From assembly GCA_963576735.1 (NCBI GenBank), contig OY755173.1, positions 13,486,873 to 13,550,872 on the forward strand: 64,000 bases of DNA, written 5' to 3'. Source of the DNA: Bedellia somnulentella (taxonomy: Eukaryota > Arthropoda > Insecta > Lepidoptera > Bedelliidae). Position numbers and translations under genes: made by a program. The notes under the pieces are model-generated. The model did not search any database, was not told the DNA's origin, and worked only from the letters and a program-made list of their open reading frames with translations. Below, piece by piece: positions 57,441 through 64,000 of the stretch (the stretch's first letter is position 1; each line of letters starts with the position of its first letter).

Positions 57441-57580
57441 TGTTTTCTCTCACCGTTAACAACCATGATAAATTAACCACACATATGACTTAAGAAAAGA
57501 CAAAATGGTATAGACCCGTTCTGGGATCTAGACCCAAGTCTGCATGATAAGCGGTGTTCTACCCACAGTGCTATCACGCT
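57441..57580 (-). repeat. SINE-A head fragment
   Basis: TTTTCTCTCACCGTTAACAAC ... CCACAGTGCTATCACG (plus strand) is the SINE-A head and first body part. The 3' half is lost. Confidence 0.75.
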
Positions 57581-57639
57581 GTCAAAATAAATTCACACGT
57601 AGACCTGGAGCTTGTTTCACCTTTATCCATCTTATTTAC

Positions 57640-57725
57640 TTCAGTAAATTTACACCCACGTTTTTAATTCCCACTGGGGTAGGCGGATACTATCGGCGAT
57701 GATACTTTCGGCGATGATACTTTGA
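57640..57725 (-). mobile_element. RTE-alpha 3' scrap
   Basis: AATTCCCACTGGGGTAGGCG, then ATACTATCGGCG, with the GGCGATGATACTTT unit duplicated. Confidence 0.55.
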
Positions 57726-57840
57726 ACTTGGCTTGAAGACATCATGGTTATTATATAGTTTGGCACAACTATTTTCTATTCTAGTGTGAAGATTTGAGTT
57801 GCATCTGATAATGAAATTAAATATAGTACGTACGTGTCAA

Positions 57841-58066
57841 TCGCCATGTAGTGCCGACTTAGAATGTCACGACCTCTTTCTACCTACGGGTGTCGTAAGA
57901 GGCGAATAACGACGGTATGGGGCCTTTTTAAGTGGTGACCTAACACCAACGATAGTTTATTTCTACAATCTTGTCCTCTATCAATTTCCAAATGTGGCTG
58001 AGGAGTAACTAGCTCTGAAGCTCTGGCTACCCCTTTCTGGAATTTATGGCCGTGAGTATATGTATG
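57841..58066 (+). repeat. SINE-B copy
   Basis: CGCCATGTAGTGCCGACTTAG ... GGCTACCCCTTTCTGG ... TGGCCGTGAGTATATGTATG. Nearly full, diverged. Confidence 0.82.
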
Positions 58067-58180
58067 TTTTTCTATGTAGTAGACAAACTACAAAGTGGCT
58101 CCTTACAACTGAACCGAAACTGAAAAAGTACGCATAAGTCGCTGAAAAGTCAAAGTACATACATACATATTCTCAAGCCG

Positions 58181-59734
58181 TTAGTTCCCATTGGGGTAGG
58201 CAGAGACTATCGATCGCCACTTTGTACGATCCTGGCAAACCTCTCTAGCTTCATTCACATCCATCAATCTTTTCATACATGCTCTTTTATTCTTCATACT
58301 TCGGACACCTGCCTTTTTGAGCACATTTTCTATTTGATCTAAATGTGTCCTCCGAGGTCGTCCTCTACTAACATTACCTTCCACATTGGCTCTATAGATC
58401 TCTTTCACCAATTTACTGTCATCCATCCTCTCTATGTGCCCAAACCATCTCAACATTCCTTTTTCTATCTTTCTTACAATATCATCTTTTACACCACACC
58501 TTTCACGAATCACATCATTCCTCACACGATCACATAACCTTACATTACACACTTTTCTGAGGGATCTCATTTCTACTGCATTCACTCTACTTTCATGCTT
58601 CTTCTGCCACACCCAACATTCACTGCCATACATAAGCGTAGGAACGAGGACAGCATCATGCACAGCCATTCGGGCCTTTTCAGACACCGACTGACTAGAC
58701 ATTAGACTATCCAGTGCTCCATTTACCGCATTACCCTTTTTCACTCTTCTCTCGATATCTTCATCACACTTTCCATCCCTAGTAAACAAACTTCCCAAAT
58801 ATACAAACTCTTTCACTTGTTCCACTTTCTTACCATTAATCTCAATCACGCATTCGGTCATATTCACCTCTCTCTCAAAAACCATAGTTTTTGTTTTATC
58901 CACATTCACCCTCATTCCCTTTTTTTCAAAAGACGCACATGCAATATTCATCATCTCTTGCAGCTCTTCCACCGATGATGCAAGTAGCACTTGATCGTCG
59001 GCATATAAGAGGCATTTAATGATGAATCCACCCATTCTCAATCCATAATCACTTTCACGCAACTCTGTTAAACAGTCATCCATGAACAAATTGAAAAGCC
59101 ACGGAGAAGCTACACAACCCTGTCGGACACCCCGAGAGATCCCGAACCAGTCAGTATTTTCCCCGTTTACTCTCACACATGCACTGGAATCCTCATAGAG
59201 TGATACCAGTGCACGTATAAGTCGACTCCCCAAACCGAACTTGGATAACACCTCCCATAAACACTTTCTTACCACCCTATCATACGCCTTCTCTAAATCA
59301 ATAAAGGAGCAATACACCTTTCGGTTCTTAGCTAAGAACTTTTCGGTGATGCTCCGTAAAGAGAAGATTTGGTCCATACATCCCATTCCCTTTCTAAATC
59401 CTGCTTGCACATCCCAAATTTTATCATCCGTTTCATTCATCACTCTTTCAATCAAAACCTTTGCATACAATTTACCGACAATGCTGAGTAGGCTAATTCC
59501 ACGGTAGTTTCTAGCCTCCTGGTGTGACCCCTTTCCTTTATATAAAGGCACAATTACCGCTTTGCACCAGTCTTGTGGCACTTTGCCACTCGACCAGCAT
59601 TTTTGGAAAAGGAAGTACAACCAGGAAGCCACCACCCCTTTACCAGCCCTCAGCATTTCAGTGTTTATCCTGTCATACCCTGCCGCTTTCCCTAGTTTCA
59701 TACTTTTCATTGCTTTCATTATTTCTTCCATACT
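58181..59734 (-). CDS. RTE-alpha polyprotein, C-terminal half: reverse transcriptase
   Basis: 517 codons after the insertion point, to a TAA at 58181. Counting from the Met at 59758, the motifs are: NYRGISLLSIVGKLYAKVL near 84-102, GFRKGMGC near 120, FIDLEKAYDR at 152-161, RQGCVASPWLFNLF at 212-225, and catalytic YADD at 252-255. A C-terminal region follows with LRWFGHIERMDD and GRPRRTHLDQIE, ending SIVSAYPNGN. The reading phase at SEI is the same on both sides of the insertion, so the pre-insertion element had one open frame of 1,012 codons. I see no other disabling change. Confidence 0.93.
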   Translation of the reverse strand, partial: SMEEIMKAMKSMKLGKAAGYDRINTEMLRAGKGVVASWLYFLFQKCWSSGKVPQDWCKAVIVPLYKGKGSHQEARNYRGISLLSIVGKLYAKVLIERVMNETDDKIWDVQAGFRKGMGCMDQIFSLRSITEKFLAKNRKVYCSFIDLEKAYDRVVRKCLWEVLSKFGLGSRLIRALVSLYEDSSACVRVNGENTDWFGISRGVRQGCVASPWLFNLFMDDCLTELRESDYGLRMGGFIIKCLLYADDQVLLASSVEELQEMMNIACASFEKKGMRVNVDKTKTMVFEREVNMTECVIEINGKKVEQVKEFVYLGSLFTRDGKCDEDIERRVKKGNAVNGALDSLMSSQSVSEKARMAVHDAVLVPTLMYGSECWVWQKKHESRVNAVEMRSLRKVCNVRLCDRVRNDVIRERCGVKDDIVRKIEKGMLRWFGHIERMDDSKLVKEIYRANVEGNVSRGRPRRTHLDQIENVLKKAGVRSMKNKRACMKRLMDVNEAREVCQDRTKWRSIVSAYPNGN

Positions 59735-59745
59735 GATCTCACTGT
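59734..59745. repeat. Target duplication, left copy (Penelope in RTE)
   Basis: TGATCTCACTGT, repeated at 61626-61637. The last TG of the element makes the true length 10-12 bp. Confidence 0.85.
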
Positions 59746-59807
59746 ATAATTGAAACAACTATTGATTTTCGGATATTTTAATCGCGTGTTATTACATTAT
59801 TTTTAAA

Positions 59808-59849
59808 GCCCGACGTTTCGAAAACTTTTCAGTTATCATGGTCACGGGA
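59808..59849 (-). ncRNA. Inverted copy of the hammerhead-like motif
   Basis: Reverse complement of 61489-61530, in the left arm; same degenerate core. Confidence 0.4.
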
Positions 59850-59944
59850 AGACTGAGATGTTATTTGTCATTATACAGTACTATAAAATTATTAATACTA
59901 ACTACCTTCACAAAATTTTAAGTTACATTTGCGTTTAATATTTG

Positions 59945-60665
59945 CTATGTACAAAAAGAGCTAATGTTATCTGGAGTCTTGCTAGTGTTCTTCCCCCGCT
60001 TAGTTGTGCTAATGATCGGGTTCCAAGCAGGTGGTAATTGCCAACCATCATCTCTATTGAAGTTTGGATGTTTCTTTATTTCAATAGATTCGCGTATCAT
60101 TCTAGGTATCAATCGATTCTCTTTTGCTAGAATTGTAGGTTTGTCAAAACGCATGTGGTGGTTTGGCTTATCGAAGGTGTGTTCACACAAAGCAGATCTT
60201 CCAGGACGCCTATTCTTCATATCAGCAATATGTTCTCTAACGCGAGTTGCTACACTACGCTTTGTTTGGCCGATGTATGAAAGACCACACTCACAGTCTA
60301 GTTTATAAACGCCTGCATCTTGTAAAGGGATCTGACATTTGATAGGTCTTAGAAACTGACTTATCTTTTGGTGCGGCTTGAAGTAGGTCTTAATGGAAGC
60401 ACGCTGTAACACAGTACTAATTTTGTCTGTTACACCCTTTACAAAAGGTAAAGTTGCAGGGAGTCTTTCAACAGTAGGTGGTTTATCGGAGGAGCGGTGA
60501 CGTTGGCGGGGCAATTTCAGCTTGTTGTTGTGAAGAACTTGTTTCACATGACTGAGCTCTCCAGCAAGATGGTGTTCGTCACAAAGATGTTTGGCTCTCT
60601 GAAACAAAGTTTTACCAACAGTAGCTAACTGAGATGGATGGTGGTGTGAGTCACCATTGAGGTAC
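59945..60665 (-). pseudogene. Penelope copy 1: linker and GIY-YIG endonuclease
   Basis: On minus, in one open frame: DRYLNGDSHHHPSQL, CDEHHLAGELSHVKQVL, PFVKGVTDKISTVLQ, then the GIY-YIG nuclease (GVYKLDCECGLSYIGQTKRS, TRVREHIADMKN, CEHTFDKPNHHM, RESIEIKKH), with a C terminus near NISSFCT. GIY-YIG after the reverse transcriptase is the hallmark of Penelope elements. The reverse transcriptase itself is absent from this half. The frame continues upstream only into the junction. Confidence 0.85.
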
Positions 60666-60667
60666 CT

Positions 60668-60970
60668 ATCATCCCCAGTCTCTCCTATTGTAGCCGATAT
60701 ATTCATGGAACGATTGGAGGAGATTGCACTAAAATCCTTCCCTGTCACTCCAAAGGTTTATAAGAGGTACGTAGATGATACTTTTGCAATCCTACCCAAA
60801 AACATAGTCTCTGCATTCTTAGACCATCTTAATTCCATTAACCCTAAGATCCAATTTACAATGGAATTAGAGACTAATAATAGTTTAGCCTTTCTAGATG
60901 TCCTCTTGATAAGGAATTCTGATAACTCAATTAGTCACACAGTTTATAGGAAACCCACCCACACTGATAG
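60668..60970 (+). pseudogene. Penelope copy 2: reverse transcriptase fragment
   Basis: Reads SSPVSPIVADIFMERLEEIA, then VYKRYVDDTFAILPKN (catalytic YVDD), then FTMELETNNSLAFLDVLL and YRKPTHTDR. About 100 residues of the palm are kept; the fingers and N terminus are missing. It ends at a junction with duplicated sequence. Confidence 0.85.
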
Positions 60971-61022
60971 AATGTCAGATCCCTTTACAAGATGATCAAA
61001 TGTCAGATCCCTTTACAAGATG
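60971..61022 (+). repeat. 24-bp direct repeat at the Penelope deletion junction
   Basis: AATGTCAGATCCCTTTACAA + GATG occurs at 60971-60994 and 60999-61022, spaced by ATCA. It marks the joint between reverse transcriptase and nuclease parts. Confidence 0.9.
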
Positions 61023-61393
61023 CAGGCGTTTATAAACTAGACTGTGAGTGTGGTCTTTCATACATCGGCCAAACAAAGCGTAGTGTAGCAACTCGCGTTA
61101 GAGAACATATTGCTGATATGAAGAATAGGCGTCCTGGAAGATCTGCTTTGTGTGAACACACCTTCGATAAGCCAAACCACCACATGCGTTTTGACAAACC
61201 TACAATTCTAGCAAAAGAGAATCGATTGATACCTAGAATGATACGCGAATCTATTGAAATAAAGAAACATCCAAACTTCAATAGAGATGATGGTTGGCAA
61301 TTACCACCTGCTTGGAACCCGATCATTAGCACAACTAAGCGGGGGAAGAACACTAGCAAGACTCCAGATAACATAAGCTCTTTTTGTACATAG
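60992..61393 (+). pseudogene. Penelope copy 2: GIY-YIG endonuclease
   Basis: Same nuclease as in copy 1 (identical over ~130 residues), in opposite orientation, and separated from its reverse transcriptase fragment by a stop and a ~105-residue deletion. Confidence 0.85.
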
Positions 61394-61488
61394 CAAATAT
61401 TAAACGCAAATGTAACTTAAAATTTTGTGAAGGTAGTTAGTATTAATAATTTTATAGTACTGTATAATGACAAATAACATCTCAGTCT

Positions 61489-61530
61489 TCCCGTGACCAT
61501 GATAACTGAAAAGTTTTCGAAACGTCGGGC
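61489..61530 (+). ncRNA. Hammerhead-like motif in the Penelope end, degenerate
   Basis: CCCGTGACCATGATAACTG, then AAAAGTTTTCGAAACGTC and GGGC. The parts resemble a minimal hammerhead: an ATGATAA near-core, a short stem II (AACT/AGTT), CGAAAC, then GTC, with CCC/GGG as possible stem I. The canonical core is CTGATGA, so two core bases differ and cleavage is doubtful. Penelope elements are known to carry such motifs near their ends. Confidence 0.4.
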
Positions 61531-61626
61531 TTTAAAAATAATGTAATAACACGCGATTAAAATATCTGAAAATCAATAGTTGTTTCAATTATAATGTGCA
61601 ATCGTGAAAATCTTAGAAAATACTAT

Positions 61627-63111
61627 GATCTCACTGTCACTAAAGTCACCCATAACGTCGTTCCAATCAACATTACTGCCGATTGGCGAAGAAATGGATG
61701 TACCCTTTTTTTCAAAGAGTCCCTCAAAATATTTCTTCCATACTCGCCTTATGCTACTTTCATCCGTCGCCAATTCACCCTGTTCATCTCTCACAACATT
61801 CACTCTCGTGTTTTGGGAAACTCCCTTTTCTTTCCGGATATATTTCCAGAACAACTTTTGGTTATTCCGGAAATTATCGGAGAGTTTCCTCTCACACCAT
61901 TCTATCAGATCACGCTTTTTCTTTTCTATTTTTTTCTTAACCTCATTCTTAACTCTCTTATATTCATCTTCACTATTCTTCACTACATCATCTGTTACTC
62001 TCGCATCCATTCGTTTACTAGCTTTAATCGCTAGTAAATCTAACCAAGCTTTCTTCTTATCTCCAACTGCCTCTTTCACATCTTTATCCCACCAACTTGT
62101 TGGTGGTCTTTTTGTTCTTTTACTCAATCCACATACTTCCGTCGCACATTCTACCATTGACGATTTGAGCACATCCCATACTTCTTCTATTTCCAATTCA
62201 TCCTCTTCCAATTTCTCCACTTTTATTCTCGCAAATTCAGTTGTCGACACTTTGGCCCTGTGACGCCAACGCGTGCACAGTCCCCTCAATCGTGATATCA
62301 CGAGAAAGTGGTCTGTGCCAACGTTAATGCCCCTATGGACTCTGGTGTCAACAACCTTTGCTCTTAGCCTTTCATCCACTATCACAAAATCTATCATACT
62401 TCTCTCGCTTCCTCTCTGACTAGTATACATATGGATATCTTTGTGTTCAAACAACGTGTTCGTAACACAAAGATTCCTCTCCAAACATACATCAATCACT
62501 TTCTCACCATTCTCGTTCACTCTTTTATCACCAAACGTTCCTAAAACTCTTTCACAACCGTTGCGTGACACATCAACCCAACCATTAAAATCTCCTAACA
62601 TAACAATTTTCTCATTTTCATCACACCCATTCGCAACATCGTCTAACAGATTCCAAAACTCCTCCCTCTCGGATAGTGATCTGGACATGTCCGGAGCATA
62701 CACGCAAATTATGCGCATCCGGACAAGCCCTACCTTCACCTTTATCCATAGGAGCCTTGGACTCACACACGCATAATCTTTCATGCACTTAGCCATCCTT
62801 TCAGATATCAGAAGTCCCACGCCTTGGCAAGCTCTGTCACTCTCGGCAACTCCCGACCAGATAGCTGTAAATGGGCCAAGTTGTGAAACCTCTTTTTCCT
62901 TGCGCTTCGTTTCATTTACACACAGAAAATCTAGTTTTCTTTCTTCCATAATCAAACATACTTCATCTAATTTTTCATGCATCCCTCCACACACATTCAT
63001 CGTACCAAAGCGGGTCTCTTTAGCCCACTTTTCGCCCCGCGAGGAACCACGGCGTGATAGGTGGCGAGCCATATCGCCGCCATCGTGTTTAATTTTTGTT
63101 GCGAAACACAT
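61627..63111 (-). CDS. RTE-alpha polyprotein, N-terminal half: AP-endonuclease
   Basis: 495 codons from ATG (63111) to the SEI codons at the insertion point. A second possible Met follows at residue 14 (MARHLSRRG). The endonuclease shows NET at 66-68, VYAPD near 138, GDFNG at 173-177, MIDFV near 239, and the catalytic TDH at 266-268. Residues beyond ~330 form a charged linker rich in K/E before the reverse transcriptase. Read past the insertion point the frame ends within 13 codons of Penelope sequence. It would nick the target DNA for priming. Confidence 0.93.
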
Positions 63112-63233
63112 TTGGACCCCACGAAAAGCAAGGGAAGTAAACTGTCCGCCTAGCCAGAGCCCCGCTTGACTAGTTAAGGTTATTTAGTACCCGGAGTTCA
63201 CCAGGCTCCGGGACGGCGGCTATTATCAAAGTA

Positions 63234-64000
63234 ATATTGAAATTTTTATTTGATTATCGTGGTGTTGTGCAATTCTTATCGGAGGGTCCAAAAAAAGTAA
63301 TATTATGCTGCAATTAAGAAAGCAATTCGACAAAAAAGACCAGATCTTCTATGGGAAGAAAATACTTGGTTATTGCAACCGTTACCACTAATAACTGTTT
63401 TTATTCTGCTGAGTTACATTAAGAATTCTGTGAAATCATCTCCTGAAAACGTGTTGATAAAATATTTTAAAAGTTAGATTATTCGTTGGTGTTATGGCGA
63501 TTTTTCTGCGGGAGCATAGTTGTGAGGTGATAAAATTAATTTAAACAAGTAACTAAAATTTGAAACATAAACTTTTTAATGTTGACGTATTTTTTCTTGT
63601 CAGAGCACTATATCCCCTGTGGCCCCTTAGAACTGCGATCGAAAATTGTCTATCGCTAATGCCTTTCATTACATTTCTCTAACAAATCCTTTCAGTTCAC
63701 AAGCCAATAAAAAAGAGTTTTGTGTTTAAAGTAACAATGATATATTATTGAAAATATATATATATATAAGTTTTATCATACAGTCTTGTAATATTTCGGC
63801 CTTGCATGCTGGAAATAATACAATAATGAATAAAGTTGAATGCCATGCTCTATCTACTGATGGCAGATAATAAATCTCAACACAAACAATTGTTACTGAC
63901 GTCTTGCACTGACTTCCTATGTTATGAGTAGGTATTGCTTCGATTTAAGAGACCTTGTCCTCATTTTCACAAAGACATTGTAAGTACAGACTTAGGTTTT
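63234..64000. other. AT-rich sequence with a short (AT)n run
   Basis: A (TA)n microsatellite lies near 63756-63768. Nothing else recognised. Confidence 0.4.

Larger units (their letters stand above)
59746..61625. mobile_element. Penelope-like element, inverted-repeat form
   Basis: 1,880 bp inserted in RTE-alpha. Arms 59746-60345 and 60995-61592 are inverted copies, about 600 bp, with hardly any differences (one seen: TTTTCGGAT versus TTTTCAGAT). The left arm continues to about 60665 with the linker between reverse transcriptase and endonuclease. The right arm is preceded by part of the reverse transcriptase (60668-60970) and lacks that linker. A ~33-bp tail (61593-61625, GCAATCGTGAAAATCTTAGA) is present at the right end only. 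One duplicated target flanks the whole, so both halves arrived in one event. Confidence 0.88.
58158..63225 (-). mobile_element. RTE-alpha, full-length RTE-superfamily LINE broken by a Penelope-like insertion
   Basis: Reads on minus from a 5' UTR near 63225 to a (CATA)n tail at 58158. Flanked by an 8-bp duplication TCAAAGTA (58150-58157, 63226-63233). Without the 1.88-kb insertion and its duplicated target it is about 3.2 kb, the usual RTE length. The 5' UTR is short and holds a hairpin (CCCGGAG ... CTCCGGG, 63190-63212). The 3' UTR is only about 25 bp. At least nine truncated relatives lie elsewhere in the window, all 5'-truncated and mostly ending in the same tail. Confidence 0.93.

Noticed and set aside
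59964..61374. Two identical 114-residue open frames in opposite orientation
   Set aside because: They are antisense to the GIY-YIG nuclease in the two arms of the Penelope palindrome; their identity reflects the inverted repeat.
61489..61530. Active hammerhead ribozyme
   Set aside because: Two positions of the CTGATGA core are changed, so it is kept only as a degenerate motif.

Overview
The window is AT-rich eukaryotic DNA packed with transposable elements. The repeat repertoire points to a moth or butterfly (Lepidoptera): Helitrons ending in hairpin plus CTAG, several tRNA-headed SINEs, RTE and Jockey LINEs, a Penelope-like element, Transib, and the familiar repeats carrying GGGTTCCGTA or an ACCGACTTC-type start. 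The species cannot be named from sequence alone. Only one host gene candidate was found, two possible exons of a small secreted protein at 16191-16544. I see no rRNA, convincing tRNA or CRISPR array. || Names used here: SINE-A has a tRNA-like head and a (TTATG)n tail, about 365 bp. SINE-B is about 250 bp with a (TATG)n tail and no clear tRNA head, and is the commonest repeat (about 30 copies or fragments). SINE-C, SINE-D, SINE-E and SINE-F are further SINE-like families. RTE-alpha is the LINE whose full copy lies at 58158-63225. || Layout. 1-10 kb: SINE-A/B copies, scraps of RTE-alpha, and the decayed end of another retroelement (4643-5165, with an inverted partner at 17085-17275). 10-14 kb: a complete Helitron (10764-11730) and a three-deep nest, a 138-bp Penelope-end element inside SINE-F inside SINE-B. 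14-27 kb: the host gene candidate, dispersed SINEs and 5'-truncated RTE-alpha copies. 27-34 kb: a minus-strand Helitron and a head-to-tail cluster of SINE-B. 35-39 kb: SINE-C copies and two adjacent foldback repeats. 43.2-46.7 kb: a GC-rich Jockey LINE with an open 937-residue ORF2. 46.7-49.0 kb: an unassigned DNA transposon with matched termini, holding a broken basic-protein gene. 50-53 kb: SINE-D/E/B. 54.77-56.52 kb: an internally deleted Transib whose termini begin with the V(D)J heptamer CACAGTG and are flanked by a 5-bp CGGCG duplication. 58.2-63.2 kb: a full-length RTE-alpha whose single 1,012-codon frame is interrupted only by a Penelope-like element in inverted-repeat form. || How the parts interact. 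RTE-alpha, SINE-A and SINE-B share their 3' end (CTCTG.C.ACCCC-loop-GGG...GGCGTGA, then a TATG-type tail). This suggests RTE-alpha reverse transcriptase moves both SINEs. Several SINE-A/B copies keep perfect 8-13 bp target-site duplications, so this network was active fairly recently. The Penelope insertions carry their own 10-12 bp duplications and are younger than the elements they broke.
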